Shown one piece after another: positions 39,174 to 48,758 of a DNA stretch of 64,000 nucleotides. Below the pieces are notes generated by a model. It did no database searches. It was not told the DNA's origin and worked only from the letters and a program-made list of their open reading frames with translations. Source of the stretch: Affinundibacterium macrobrachii. GTDB lineage: Bacteria; Pseudomonadota; Gammaproteobacteria; Burkholderiales; Burkholderiaceae_D. The stretch covers positions 659,949-723,948 of the forward strand of contig NZ_BMYT01000003.1 of NCBI RefSeq assembly GCF_014652415.1, given 5' to 3'. The stretch's first letter is position 1. Each line of letters opens with the position of its first letter. Position numbers and translations under genes: made by a program.

Positions 39174-40273
39174 TGAAAGCTAAAATTAAAGTCATGCTGG
39201 TTGATGATTCAGCGGTAGTTCGACAAGTGTTAACTGCCCTGCTCACAAAAGATGGCAGTATCGAAGTAATTGCTTCAGCTCCTGACCCTATCTTTGCGAT
39301 GGACAAAATGAACTCCAATTGGCCCGACGTCGTTGTGCTTGACGTGGAGATGCCAAGAATGGACGGCATTACCTTTCTCAAGCAGATTATGTCGGTACGT
39401 CCTACACCAGTGATCATTTGCTCGACACTCACTGAAAAAGGTGCAGCAACATCAGTACAAGCACTAGCAGCGGGCGCAGTAGCGATTGTAACCAAGCCCA
39501 AAGCAGGTCTAAAAAACTTTTTAGAAATGGATGCTGGCGACATTGTGCAAGCGGTTAAAGCGGCGGCTGGAGCAAATCTACGCCCTTTCCGCAATCTTAA
39601 TGTAGCTTCCGCCAACACCGCATCGATTCCACCGGCAAAAATCAAAATTGACGAAGTGATGCCTGCACTAAACGCAAGCCTAACTAGCGCAATGGCAGTT
39701 ACAACGGATAAGTTGGTGGCGATTGGTACTTCGACTGGCGGCACGCAAGCACTGGAAGCGGTATTAAAAAAATTGTCGAGAACCGCACCTGGCATCGTGA
39801 TTGTTCAGCATATGCCAGAAAAATTTACTGAGGCATTTGCTGATCGTCTTAACAAAATCTGTGAGATGGAAGTATTAGAAGCCAAAAATGGCGACCGTGT
39901 TATCCCAGGTCGCGCCCTAGTCGCACCAGGTGGGCGTCACATGCAAGTCAAACGCAGCGGTGCGCAATATCATGTTGAAATTATCGATGCACCACCAGTG
40001 AATCGGCATCGCCCCTCGGTCGATGTCTTATTTCGCTCCGTCGCTAAATGCGCAGGCAAAAATGCGCTGGGGATTATCATGACTGGCATGGGTGACGATG
40101 GCGCATTAGGTATGCGAGATATGCACGATGCAGGTGCAGAAACAATCGCGCAAGATGAAAAAACCTGTGTCGTCTATGGTATGCCGAAAGAGGCAGTAAA
40201 ACTGGGAGCAGTCGATAAGATTGTCCCGCTTGATATCATCGCATCGCTAATTGAAACGTATGGAAAAAAATAG
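39173..40273 (+). CDS. cheB: Chemotaxis methylesterase/glutamine deamidase CheB
   Basis: Removes methyl groups from the receptor under control of its own receiver domain. The 366-residue product has the receiver ([39 protein letters not shown]), a linker, and the esterase domain with the catalytic Ser in [14 protein letters not shown], His in [19 protein letters not shown] and Asp in [12 protein letters not shown]. It closes the plus-strand che operon. Gene order cheR-cheD-cheB matches the P. aeruginosa Che2 cluster. Confidence 0.97.
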   Translation: MKAKIKVMLVDDSAVVRQVLTALLTKDGSIEVIASAPDPIFAMDKMNSNWPDVVVLDVEMPRMDGITFLKQIMSVRPTPVIICSTLTEKGAATSVQALAAGAVAIVTKPKAGLKNFLEMDAGDIVQAVKAAAGANLRPFRNLNVASANTASIPPAKIKIDEVMPALNASLTSAMAVTTDKLVAIGTSTGGTQALEAVLKKLSRTAPGIVIVQHMPEKFTEAFADRLNKICEMEVLEAKNGDRVIPGRALVAPGGRHMQVKRSGAQYHVEIIDAPPVNRHRPSVDVLFRSVAKCAGKNALGIIMTGMGDDGALGMRDMHDAGAETIAQDEKTCVVYGMPKEAVKLGAVDKIVPLDIIASLIETYGKK

Positions 40274-40339
40274 TCGGAGAAACCAATCATTTGCTCGAAT
40301 CCCTACTTTCATGTCCAACTATGCCTTCATTTTATGCCT

Positions 40340-41098
40340 TCATTTATCGCTATCGAACATACCACGAACGCAACGACGAAATTCATTTTTTAAACTAGCA
40401 TTTTTTCGCAACACACAATCAGCATGCACATGAGGGTCAAGGTGGTCTGATGTCGTTAAGAGAACTGTTTTGGTTTTACTAATTCGCCCTCCCGACTTCT
40501 GTAATGCGCAAATCAATGCGAGTCCGTTTAATCGGGGAATCTCTAGTCCTGTAATCAACAAATCAAAATGTTCCGCTAACACACGGCCTAAAGCGGAATA
40601 GCCATCGGTCGCAATTTCAATGCGAAAGCCAGCAGCTCGCAAGACTTCTTGTAGCATGTTAGTCACGACCTCGGATGATTCGACTATTAAAGCCGAATAT
40701 CGAGTATTGAATGCAGATTGCCGTAACTGAACTAAAATCTGCTGCATCTCGGCATCTGGCTCGGTCGATTCGGCGTAACTAAGACAAGCTCGTCGTAACA
40801 AATCCATATACGCCAAAGCGGTACTAATGAAACCATGATTGAGTGCAGTCGGATGCTCAATAATGTGACTTAGTAAGTCTTCCATTGGATGACATACATC
40901 GCTAATAAAAGGCATGCCATAAGTGCCACCACTACCTTTTAAGCTGTGAATGTGTCGATAAAGCTCTTGGCACAAAGCAAGTTGAAAACCCTCAAGCTCC
41001 AAACGCAATATTAGCTGTTCAATTTCGTCGATGTGCGCAGGCAAGTCACGCAAATAATCTTTACGTAGTGCTGCCAACATAGCTTTTACTTGTTGCAT
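40340..41098 (-). CDS. HPt domain fused to a degenerate receiver (pseudoreceiver)
   Basis: A 252-residue protein. The N-terminal HPt domain (about 1-120) has HSLKGSGGTYG with phospho-acceptor His51. The C-terminal half (about 134-248) has the receiver fold, but the phospho-acceptor Asp is replaced by Gly184 (LLITGLEIPRLNG) and the acidic pair reads E140-S141 (IVESSE). The domain therefore cannot be phosphorylated in the usual way. The gene converges on cheB and could serve as a phosphate relay or sink for this chemosensory system (inference). Its ATG is 60 bases from rfaE2. Confidence 0.85.
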   Translation of the reverse strand: MQQVKAMLAALRKDYLRDLPAHIDEIEQLILRLELEGFQLALCQELYRHIHSLKGSGGTYGMPFISDVCHPMEDLLSHIIEHPTALNHGFISTALAYMDLLRRACLSYAESTEPDAEMQQILVQLRQSAFNTRYSALIVESSEVVTNMLQEVLRAAGFRIEIATDGYSALGRVLAEHFDLLITGLEIPRLNGLALICALQKSGGRISKTKTVLLTTSDHLDPHVHADCVLRKNASLKNEFRRCVRGMFDSDK

Positions 41099-41158
41099 TT
41101 TTTGACGTGGCTAGAGCCTGTTATCATTTAAAGGAGAAATTTACTCAAAACAAATCAC

Positions 41159-41638
41159 TTATGTTGAAGCTCTCATCTTTTGCAAAGTTTTGGTAGTCGA
41201 TCTGTCGTGTTCAAATTGAATTGCCGCCACTTGACCGCCATAAGCTAACACCGCCTTGCCTTCCGGGATTGAATGCATCTCGTAGTCGCCACCCTTCACA
41301 TAAATGTCGGGACGCGCAAGTATGACCGCTTCGAGTGCCGTATCTTCATCAAAAGCGACCACTAAATCAACCGACGCGAGCGCTGCCAGTACCGCCATTC
41401 TGTCTTCGCAAGTGTTGATAGGTCGATCATCACCTTTACCCAATCGCTTTACCGAGGCATCAGTGTTCACTGCCACAATCAAGGATGCGCCCATCGCTCT
41501 TGCTTGCGCCAAATAAGTGACGTGGCCACGATGCAATAAATCAAAAACCCCATTTGTCATGACCACCGGATGAGGCAATTGCTGCGCTCGAATTGCTAAC
41601 TGCGAAACCTCACATAATTTATTTTCAAAACTTGGCAT
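41159..41638 (-). CDS. rfaE2: D-glycero-beta-D-manno-heptose 1-phosphate adenylyltransferase
   Basis: Activates heptose for the lipopolysaccharide core as ADP-heptose. The 159-residue product is the stand-alone form of the C-terminal HldE half, with the nucleotidyltransferase motif [16 protein letters not shown], then [30 protein letters not shown] and [13 protein letters not shown]. The kinase half (HldE N-terminal/RfaE1) is not in the window. The late [10 protein letters not shown] matches the family end. Confidence 0.94.
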   Translation of the reverse strand: MPSFENKLCEVSQLAIRAQQLPHPVVMTNGVFDLLHRGHVTYLAQARAMGASLIVAVNTDASVKRLGKGDDRPINTCEDRMAVLAALASVDLVVAFDEDTALEAVILARPDIYVKGGDYEMHSIPEGKAVLAYGGQVAAIQFEHDRSTTKTLQKMRAST

Positions 41639-41946
41639 AGTGATTTAATTCTTGTTTGTTAGGTCGAAACCATTCTGGAGGCGCTTCTTTAAGAAACGCG
41701 AAAATTGACTCAATGAAGATTATTCACACTGTAACTGGCTGCGCCATTCTCGGCAACTCTCAGTAACTATTAGCAACTCTTAGCAACCAAGCTCCACTTT
41801 TTACGGCGAACTACCGCAGTCAGCAGAACCAAAAAAATTGCGTTAAGATGCTCCATCAAATTGAGATTGATGCACGTGTCTTGCCATAGTGTGGCGCAAG
41901 CACCTACGCCAATTAAGAATACCAAAATTACATTTTAGGAGCCTCT
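41639..41946. other. Intergenic region between rfaE2 and the glutathione peroxidase gene
   Basis: About 308 bases without a gene. It contains three imperfect 10-base direct repeats (CAACTCTCAG, TAACTATTAG, CAACTCTTAG, 41754-41783). The peroxidase ATG at 41947 follows TTTTAGGAGC, a good ribosome site. No promoter or regulator site could be assigned with confidence. Confidence 0.5.
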
Positions 41947-42507
41947 ATGTCTATCACATCCAAGCTAGTCCTCATCGGTGCATTATTTTTTAGTATGTCT
42001 GGTGTCGCTCAGGCGCAAACCGATAGCTGTCCAGAGATTTTGCAACATAGCTTCAATCGCTTGCAAGACGATGCGCCACAAAATTTGTGCCAATTCAAAG
42101 GGAAAGTTGCATTGGTTGTTAATACTGCCAGCTACTGCGGTTTTACTAAGCAATACGAGGGATTAGAAGCTCTGTATGCAAAATACCAATCTCGTGGCTT
42201 GGTTGTACTTGGCTTTCCATCGAATGATTTCGGCAAACAAGAACCCGGAACGAGTAAGGAAATTGCGGATTTCTGCTTCAATACTTACGGCGTAAAGTTT
42301 CCTATGTTTGCGAAATCTTCAGTACGCGGTGACGATGTTAATCCGTTTTATGCACAACTCATCAAAGCAACTAACACCACGCCAAAATGGAATTTCTACA
42401 AATATTTAATCGACCGTAATGGAAAAGTCTTGGCTGCTTACGCCAGCACAACAACGCCTGAGAACAAGGGCTTGGTTGCGGCAATTGAAAAAGCGCTTGG
42501 AAATTAA
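41947..42507 (+). CDS. Secreted glutathione peroxidase-family thiol peroxidase
   Basis: Reduces peroxides with thiols; the Cys form of the family usually uses thioredoxin. The 186-residue product has a signal peptide (cleavage after AQA, about residue 23), so it acts in the periplasm. The catalytic region reads NTASYCGFTKQYEGLEALY with Cys64, followed by VLGFPSNDFGKQEPGT and the late WNFYKYLIDRNGKVL, giving the Cys-Gln-Trp set. It stands alone behind three short 13-base repeats at its 3' end. Confidence 0.94.
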   Translation: MSITSKLVLIGALFFSMSGVAQAQTDSCPEILQHSFNRLQDDAPQNLCQFKGKVALVVNTASYCGFTKQYEGLEALYAKYQSRGLVVLGFPSNDFGKQEPGTSKEIADFCFNTYGVKFPMFAKSSVRGDDVNPFYAQLIKATNTTPKWNFYKYLIDRNGKVLAAYASTTTPENKGLVAAIEKALGN

Positions 42508-42509
42508 GC

Positions 42510-42548
42510 TTAGACATTAAGTTTAGATATTGAGTTTAGATATTAATG
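42510..42548. repeat. Three tandem 13-base repeats after the peroxidase gene
   Basis: TTAGACATTAAGT, TTAGATATTGAGT and TTAGATATTAATG follow each other directly after the stop codon. The slightly diverged copies lie just before a hairpin at 42552-42580. Function unknown. Confidence 0.6.
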
Positions 42549-42551
42549 CTT

Positions 42552-42580
42552 GGCTGCTGATCGATGATTGATCAGCAGCC
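42552..42580. terminator. Hairpin between convergent peroxidase and phaM genes
   Basis: GGCTGCTGATC and GATCAGCAGCC form an 11-bp stem with a 7-base loop. No T-run follows in either direction, so rho-independent termination is uncertain, but its place between two convergent genes fits a shared terminator. Confidence 0.5.
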
Positions 42581-42624
42581 TCTAAAGATTTAAGCAGGCT
42601 GACACCACACAGCTTGCGCAATAC

Positions 42625-43560
42625 TTAAATCTTCTTGGCTGTCGCTTTAGAAACTGTTTTTGAAGCGGCTTTCGGAGCAGCCTTGACGTTGGCGACTGGG
42701 CGCACCTTGGATTGCGAACTCGACTTGGTCGTTGCTTTTCTCTGTGTCTTTATTGACGCGTTTTTAGGGCTCGAAGTTACAGTTTTTTTCGTAGTAGCCC
42801 TTGCGGCTGGCGACTTAGTTGGCGTTACCTTGTCCGTCGTTTTTTTCACTTTTGCATTCGTTTTATCGGCTTTTTCGTGACTAGTCTGCGCCGGAGAAAC
42901 GTCTTCATCTTTCATTGCGTGCGTCAAAGCTTGCTTGAATTGATCTTGCAACACAGTCCACCATGCAGCTGGATTGTGAAAACCAGAACTTGGGTTTTCG
43001 GTGGGTGGTTTGGCCTCGTTGCTTGCTGGCGAGTCTGCACTTGCCTTTATAGTTTCTATAGTTTCGCTAGAATTAGTGGTGCCTTCGTCTTCAATATCAA
43101 ATTCTTCCTCTTCATTTTCTTCGACGCTAGGTTCTGATATTGGCGCTGTAGAGCCAGAAGGATTAAAAGACGAACTAGTCGTCTTACTTGCGTACTTACT
43201 TGCGTGCATAGGCCAAGCTTGCTTGATCTGCTCATCCACTGCGGCATTGTTCGAATGATTAGATGCAGACGTAGCTTCGGCTCTACTTCCTGCCTGCGCA
43301 AAACTTTCTCCCATCGTCTTCAATGCGGATATCGTCGCGCGCTGCACTTCTAAGGCTTGAATTGTGCCTTTTAGCATATTCATGTTGACAGTTAACCAAG
43401 ACTCAACTGTTTTTAAATCCTTAATTTGCTTATCTAACTCATCAACCGACAGCGTTGGCGTTACCATACCTGGTAGTTGCATATCACCCCAAAGTTTTTT
43501 CACAAATGCTAATGGGTCGTGCATGTTGCCACTTGTCGTTTGTTGAAAGGGATTTTGCAT
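42625..43560 (-). CDS. phaM: PhaM-family polyhydroxyalkanoate granule protein
   Basis: A 311-residue protein that in Ralstonia links PHB granules to DNA and activates PHA synthase. The conserved N-terminus (about residues 13-100) contains DPLAFVKKLWGDMQLPGM and LDKQIKDLKTVESWLTVNMNMLK. A variable acidic middle follows, and the C-terminus (about 235-311) is rich in Lys, Ala, Thr and Pro, like a histone H1-type DNA-binding tail (KKTTDKVTPTKSPAARATTK). No pha genes are adjacent. It is well separated from its neighbours. Confidence 0.87.
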   Translation of the reverse strand: MQNPFQQTTSGNMHDPLAFVKKLWGDMQLPGMVTPTLSVDELDKQIKDLKTVESWLTVNMNMLKGTIQALEVQRATISALKTMGESFAQAGSRAEATSASNHSNNAAVDEQIKQAWPMHASKYASKTTSSSFNPSGSTAPISEPSVEENEEEEFDIEDEGTTNSSETIETIKASADSPASNEAKPPTENPSSGFHNPAAWWTVLQDQFKQALTHAMKDEDVSPAQTSHEKADKTNAKVKKTTDKVTPTKSPAARATTKKTVTSSPKNASIKTQRKATTKSSSQSKVRPVANVKAAPKAASKTVSKATAKKI

Positions 43561-43715
43561 AGCTACAACTCCTATAATGAATGTGAAATCGAGGTCGAGG
43601 AGAATTTACCCTGCCGCCCTCCACTATCAGACCAAATTGAATTTCTAAGCTTGAGAGATACTAAACATGAACCCACCTTGTCGCAAGATAAAGCAAGAAG
43701 GTTTACACTACGGAC

Positions 43716-44834
43716 ATGAGCAAGAATTTATCTCCCTTCCCTTTTAAGCAACAACTGAGCAAACCCAGTACTTGGCTCTTTTTGTTGACGACCATCTTAC
43801 TGCATATTTTCTTACTAGAGTCAGCCTCTTGGAAAGTTTCACCTGCATCGTCTGAATCCGATATTCCAGCAAGTGTGAGCGTCTATTTGCGGCCAGAAAC
43901 AATTGAAGAAGCACCAGCACCAAGCGCGCCACCAAGCGTAGAAAAAGCAAAAAAAAGTGTCACGACAACAGCACCAGTCACAAAAAAAGAAGCCCCAAGT
44001 TTAGATCAACAAACAGATACTAAGGCCGAGCCACCTCCGCAAGAGTCGAGTACGACCGAAACAAACACTACGGCTACCGAAACACCAGTAATTGCTGAAT
44101 CTACTGCGAATCCAAGTGACGGTGCAGCGATGCCAGAATTCTCACTCAAGTTCCCACCACCTGCAGAATTGCAGATGGAAGTTTCTTACGCCAAAGTCAA
44201 CGACAGCCCAACCACCGGCGTTGCTACTCTTACGTGGGAAAGAGATATAGAGAAATACAAAATTTCGATCGAGGTTGGCATCAATTTATTAATTACTAAA
44301 CTCAATTTGATGACGATCACTAGCGAAGGTTATAGCGATATCTACGGCTTAATGCCAGTAGTAAGTCATGACATCCGCAGGACGCGTGCGGCGACAGCCA
44401 TTCACTTTAATCACAAAGATAAAGTCATCAGTTTTTCATCTTCCAATAAAAGTATTCCAATGGAAAATGGTGCACAGGATGCCGCCAGTATTTTAATGCA
44501 GCTAGCCGCAATTGGGGCTGCGAACAAAAGTCAACTTGAGGCAGGACGCGAATTCTCTATCCAAGTAGCGGAAGGACGCGATGCAACACCATTTTTGTTT
44601 CGGGTAATTGGTGAAGAAGAAATTGACAGTAAGCTCGAACCAGAAACAGGAAAACTAACAACCGTCCATATTACAAGACCGCCAAAGCCCGGCTTTTACA
44701 ACTCGCAATTAGATATCTGGCTGGCGCCTAGCCTAGGTTGGTATCCGGTACAAATTCGCAATACAGAAAGTAACGGCACCGTCACCAATCAGGTTGTTAC
44801 TTCAATCAAACAAAACATTCGCTATGAAAACTAA
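43716..44834 (+). CDS. DUF3108 protein with TonB-like N-terminus
   Basis: A 372-residue membrane-anchored periplasmic protein. It has one N-terminal helix (about 18-36) and a Pro/Glu/Lys-rich linker (about 58-140, EEAPAPSAPPSVEKAKK) reminiscent of TonB. The C-terminal DUF3108 domain (about 150-370) includes FPPPAELQMEVSYAKVNDSP and DIWLAPSLGWYPVQIRNTES. Function unknown. The following gene is a paralog lacking the linker, 5 bases downstream. Confidence 0.85.
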   Translation: MSKNLSPFPFKQQLSKPSTWLFLLTTILLHIFLLESASWKVSPASSESDIPASVSVYLRPETIEEAPAPSAPPSVEKAKKSVTTTAPVTKKEAPSLDQQTDTKAEPPPQESSTTETNTTATETPVIAESTANPSDGAAMPEFSLKFPPPAELQMEVSYAKVNDSPTTGVATLTWERDIEKYKISIEVGINLLITKLNLMTITSEGYSDIYGLMPVVSHDIRRTRAATAIHFNHKDKVISFSSSNKSIPMENGAQDAASILMQLAAIGAANKSQLEAGREFSIQVAEGRDATPFLFRVIGEEEIDSKLEPETGKLTTVHITRPPKPGFYNSQLDIWLAPSLGWYPVQIRNTESNGTVTNQVVTSIKQNIRYEN

Positions 44835-44839
44835 TCGAC

Positions 44840-45580
44840 ATGTTTGCTAAAAAAATTTTTTCCGTTATTACTTACGGCCTTTTAATGTTCACTCAGATCA
44901 CATCGCATGCTGAGCAGTTGACATTCCCGCCTTCCGCCGAATTATTGTATAGCTTGAAGTCGACGCAAAAAGGTGTTCCTGTCAGTGGCGAAGCAAAAGT
45001 GCAATGGCAAGTGAACAAACGTGATGATCAAACCAAACTGTATCGTTTAAACTCGGAGACGAAAGTAGCGATTTTTGGGAAAATTTTGGTCAGTAGTAGC
45101 AAAGGCAGTATTCAAGAATTTGGCTTGGCACCAGAGCAATTTCAAGAAAAACGATTTCGTCGCACAGAGGTCAACACCTATTTTGATCGCGAACAGAAAA
45201 TCATACGATTCTCTGAATCGGATTTACAATATCCAATTCAGGGCGGCGAACAAGATCGTTTAAGCGCAACTTGGCAATTAGTTGGACTTGTACAAAAAAC
45301 CGGAGCGCAGACTAAGCTTGGACAAGAATGGAAGATGTTCGTTGCGGGTACGCGCGATGCTGATCCATGGACTTTCAAATTCAGTGACTTTACCAAAATT
45401 CGTACCGCACTTGGCGAGCTTAATGTCATGCACATCATAAAAGCCCCACCTAGTGATGCCCAAGGCCAACGTATTGAACTATGGCTAGCACTAGATATGG
45501 GGTTTTATCCGGTTCAAATTCGCTACCAAGACCATAATGGCGACGTTTTAGAACAGAAAATTATCTCAATCAAAAATTAA
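44840..45580 (+). CDS. DUF3108 periplasmic protein, tandem paralog
   Basis: A 246-residue protein with a signal peptide (to about HAEQ, residue 24) and one DUF3108 domain. It shares the pattern of the preceding gene: [59 protein letters not shown] and [20 protein letters not shown]. Its start is 5 bases after the upstream stop, so the two are cotranscribed, and queC follows 35 bases later. Function unknown; a soluble partner or a duplicated copy of the upstream protein is likely. Confidence 0.85.
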   Translation: MFAKKIFSVITYGLLMFTQITSHAEQLTFPPSAELLYSLKSTQKGVPVSGEAKVQWQVNKRDDQTKLYRLNSETKVAIFGKILVSSSKGSIQEFGLAPEQFQEKRFRRTEVNTYFDREQKIIRFSESDLQYPIQGGEQDRLSATWQLVGLVQKTGAQTKLGQEWKMFVAGTRDADPWTFKFSDFTKIRTALGELNVMHIIKAPPSDAQGQRIELWLALDMGFYPVQIRYQDHNGDVLEQKIISIKN

Positions 45581-45615
45581 ACAAATATCAAACAAAATTT
45601 TTATCGATAAACACA

Positions 45616-46326
45616 ATGACTATAGAAAAACAAAGTGCACTCGTTTTATTCAGTGGCGGGCAGGACTCCAGCACCTGCTTGGCATGGGCGCTGAGTCGCT
45701 ATCAACGTGTCGAGACGATCGGATTTGACTACGGCCAAAGACATGCGATTGAACTGACGATGCGCCCACAGCTTTTGCAAAAAATGCGTGGATTGTCGAC
45801 CGATTGGGATCAAAAATTGGGTGAAGATCACATGATCGATCTGTCACTCATTTCTCAATTATCGTCAACGGCAATGACCGAGAATATTGCAATTCAAATG
45901 CAAGAAAATGGTTTGCCAAATACTTTTGTACCGGGTCGCAATCTGATGTTTATGATGGTAGCTGCAACACTCGCCTACCGTCGGCAATTGGGAGTATTGG
46001 TTGGTGGCATGTGCGAAACCGATTTTTCTGGTTACCCTGACTGCCGCGACGATAGCTTAAAAGCCTTGCAAGTCGCATTAAATCTTGGCATGGCGAGTCG
46101 CTTAACAATTGAAACGCCATTGATGTGGATCGACAAAGCAGAATCATGGCGTTTGGCTGAGAGCTTAGGTGGAGAGAAGTTAATTGAATTGATTCGTCAC
46201 GATACCCATACTTGCTATTTAGGCGAGCGCGGCCAAATGCATGATTGGGGTCATGGTTGCGGAACTTGTCCCGCATGCGATTTGCGGGCGAAAGGCTATC
46301 ATCAATATCGCGCAGCAAAGAAATAA
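45616..46326 (+). CDS. queC: 7-cyano-7-deazaguanine synthase QueC
   Basis: Makes preQ0 from 7-carboxy-7-deazaguanine for queuosine in tRNA. The 236-residue product has the PP-loop [19 protein letters not shown] (residues 8-26), the middle [10 protein letters not shown] and the zinc site [10 protein letters not shown] with an earlier Cys in [10 protein letters not shown]. Other que genes are not in the window. It lies behind the DUF3108 pair and converges on the EAL gene, 40 bases away. Confidence 0.96.
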   Translation: MTIEKQSALVLFSGGQDSSTCLAWALSRYQRVETIGFDYGQRHAIELTMRPQLLQKMRGLSTDWDQKLGEDHMIDLSLISQLSSTAMTENIAIQMQENGLPNTFVPGRNLMFMMVAATLAYRRQLGVLVGGMCETDFSGYPDCRDDSLKALQVALNLGMASRLTIETPLMWIDKAESWRLAESLGGEKLIELIRHDTHTCYLGERGQMHDWGHGCGTCPACDLRAKGYHQYRAAKK

Positions 46327-46366
46327 GTTGCTTGAGTGGTGTAGTGTGTTTGACGCATCTACAGCA

Positions 46367-48592
46367 CTATTTCCACTCACGCAGCCAAGGTTCGATTGCA
46401 CTCTCTAGCATAGGGCGTGCAATTAAAAATCCCTGCCCTTCATCGCAACCTAAGCGATTTAACACTTCCCAGTGCAATTCAGTTTCGATACCTTCTGCGA
46501 TAATGTGCAATCCCAGTTTTTTACCTAACTGCGTAATCAGTTCAGCGATACGCGGTCCACTTTCGGAATCAATTTGGGTGACAAATGCGCGATCAATTTT
46601 AAGTCGATCAACGGGCAACTTGTCGAGATAACTCAAAGAAGAGAAGCCCGTTCCGAAATCATCAATCGCAATTTGCACGCCCATATTTTTCAAGCGTGCT
46701 AATGCATCTTCGAACAATCCAGCGCCATTCATCGTCACTGATTCGGTGATTTCCAGTTCCAAATAATGTGGTGCCAAGCCACTATCGCGCAAAGCATTTT
46801 CAACTAGTTCAAAGAAATCCGGCTGTCGAAATTGGATCACCGATACATTGACTGCGATGCGATCTAATTGAAAACCCTTTTCCAATAATTGCACCATCGT
46901 AAAACATGCAGTACGCATTACCCATGCGCCTAAACTAATAATCAAACCAGAATGCTCTGCCAAAGGAATAAAGTCGGTCGGTGGAATCATTTGACCATCG
47001 TCCGTACGCCAACGTAGTAAAGCTTCAAAACCTAGGACACGACGGCTGCGCAGATCAATCTGCGGTTGATACATCAAATACAAGCGCTCCGCATCAAATG
47101 CTTTATGTAGATGTTGCATGAGCATTGCGCGTTCGCGAATCTCTACCCCCATCTCTCGCGTGAACAAAGTGTAAGAGCCGCGTTGGTAGCCTTTGGTGCG
47201 CTTGAGCGCAATACTGGCGTCTTTTAGTACATCGGCACCGGATTGTGTGTATGAATCTAAGGCGACCAAACCCATTGACATCGATACCGCATGCGAGGTG
47301 TCATCAATAATGAAGGGATCAACAAATAATTTTTGCAAATCGGCAGGTAGTAATACGCGTGTATTCCCCAGCAAGCCAAATACATCGCCACCAATCCGCG
47401 CCAAGAAAGCTTGCGCGCCTATCGCATTTTGTAATCGTGTGGCGACCGCTCGTAATAAAAGATCGCCATAGCGGTGACCAAGCACATCGTTGATCTCAGC
47501 AAAATCATCGATATCAATCAATACCACCATCTGCTCCGGTGTTCTTTGCTCAATCGAATGATCGATTTGTTCGATAAATCGCAGACGATTCGGCAACATC
47601 AATAATTGATCGCGGAATGCGTAATTCTTTAATTGGCTGACTAAGCCAAGATTATCTAAACATACGCCCAAGTTGAAACAAAAGATCTCTAATAATTGTT
47701 GATCAATTGAAGATAAGGCGTAAGGTAATTCGATGAATGCCGCGATCGCTCGTTTTCCTCGTCCAGAGAAATACAGCGTCATATTATGTTCTTCGAACAA
47801 TGAGGTGCGTTCGGACAAGGCGCGACGTAAGGAATCTCTAATCACCGGATTATCGATTTCATCGATGGGCCGATTCATCAAATTGCGATAATGGCCGGCT
47901 GAGGCGATGACGCTATAACGCAAACTATTATCAAACTGTAGTGCCTCATCACACTGTGCGCATAACAATCCTTCTGATGGCACACCACACAAGGCGGCAA
48001 TTTGGGTAATCACACCAGAGGCAAATCCCTCTATGCCATCCTGCATCGAAAAGGCGGAACTGGATGTGATAATTTGATGTAAACCACGACGACTTGCTTC
48101 GATGGTACGCAATTGATCATACGATCGAATCGCTGCTGTCAAAGCGGTTAATAATTTTTTTCGGGTGAGTTCGTTTTTGGTCTTGTAGTCGTTGATATCG
48201 TAGTCTCGAATTGCATCTTCTTCAGGGGCATAACCTGGCTGCCCTGTACGCAAAATGATGCGAGTGTCGAGCCACTTTAATTCATCGCGAATAAAGCAAA
48301 CTAAATCTAAACCGGCATGCTCGGTTTCCATCACCACATCCAACAACACCACCGCGATATCGGATTCGACTGCGAAACGCTCATGCGTTTCTGCTTTGGA
48401 GTAAGTATGAATAAATTCTAGACGTCGATTGAGAATTTTGACGTCGAGCAAAGAAAACTCTGTCGCCCGATGAACATCTTCATCGTCATCGACAATTGCG
48501 ATCTTCCAAGTACGTTGTGAGATATTTGCCAAAACCTCGGTCTCAAGGTCTTCTTCAATGAGTATCTCATCATCATCCAAGTGTTCTGACAT
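46367..48592 (-). CDS. Response regulator: REC-DUF3369-GGDEF-EAL phosphodiesterase
   Basis: A 741-residue cytosolic c-di-GMP enzyme. Domains in order are: receiver (about 30-155; acidic DDD at 35-37, phospho-acceptor Asp85 in VVLLDVVM), DUF3369 (about 165-315), GGDEF (about 325-480) and EAL (about 490-735). The GGDEF signature reads GGDVF, so cyclase activity is probably lost. The EAL site keeps EALLRW, VNVS, ELEITES, DDFGTGFSSLSYL, KIDR and AEGIET, so it should be an active phosphodiesterase. The N-terminal receiver means it is controlled by an unidentified kinase. It converges on queC. Confidence 0.94.
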   Translation of the reverse strand: MSEHLDDDEILIEEDLETEVLANISQRTWKIAIVDDDEDVHRATEFSLLDVKILNRRLEFIHTYSKAETHERFAVESDIAVVLLDVVMETEHAGLDLVCFIRDELKWLDTRIILRTGQPGYAPEEDAIRDYDINDYKTKNELTRKKLLTALTAAIRSYDQLRTIEASRRGLHQIITSSSAFSMQDGIEGFASGVITQIAALCGVPSEGLLCAQCDEALQFDNSLRYSVIASAGHYRNLMNRPIDEIDNPVIRDSLRRALSERTSLFEEHNMTLYFSGRGKRAIAAFIELPYALSSIDQQLLEIFCFNLGVCLDNLGLVSQLKNYAFRDQLLMLPNRLRFIEQIDHSIEQRTPEQMVVLIDIDDFAEINDVLGHRYGDLLLRAVATRLQNAIGAQAFLARIGGDVFGLLGNTRVLLPADLQKLFVDPFIIDDTSHAVSMSMGLVALDSYTQSGADVLKDASIALKRTKGYQRGSYTLFTREMGVEIRERAMLMQHLHKAFDAERLYLMYQPQIDLRSRRVLGFEALLRWRTDDGQMIPPTDFIPLAEHSGLIISLGAWVMRTACFTMVQLLEKGFQLDRIAVNVSVIQFRQPDFFELVENALRDSGLAPHYLELEITESVTMNGAGLFEDALARLKNMGVQIAIDDFGTGFSSLSYLDKLPVDRLKIDRAFVTQIDSESGPRIAELITQLGKKLGLHIIAEGIETELHWEVLNRLGCDEGQGFLIARPMLESAIEPWLREWK

Positions 48593-48758
48593 GCTGCCTC
48601 CGCCGTAGGGAAACTCACACTAACAAAGTGCATTCAGTATATCGCAACCACCTTTCCGTGCAACAACAAATTCAGAGCAACTTTACAACAATTGCTGCAT
48701 CAAATTAAACAGATGACAAGAGATAGCAAAAACGAATCCTCACCTATGATGAACACTC

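Noticed and set aside
41754..41783. CRISPR-like short direct repeats
   Set aside because: Three imperfect 10-base units with no spacers; far too short and no cas genes nearby.
46326..46400. Hairpin-like sequence between queC and the EAL gene
   Set aside because: Stem is broken and overlaps the EAL coding end, with no T-run; not reported as a terminator.
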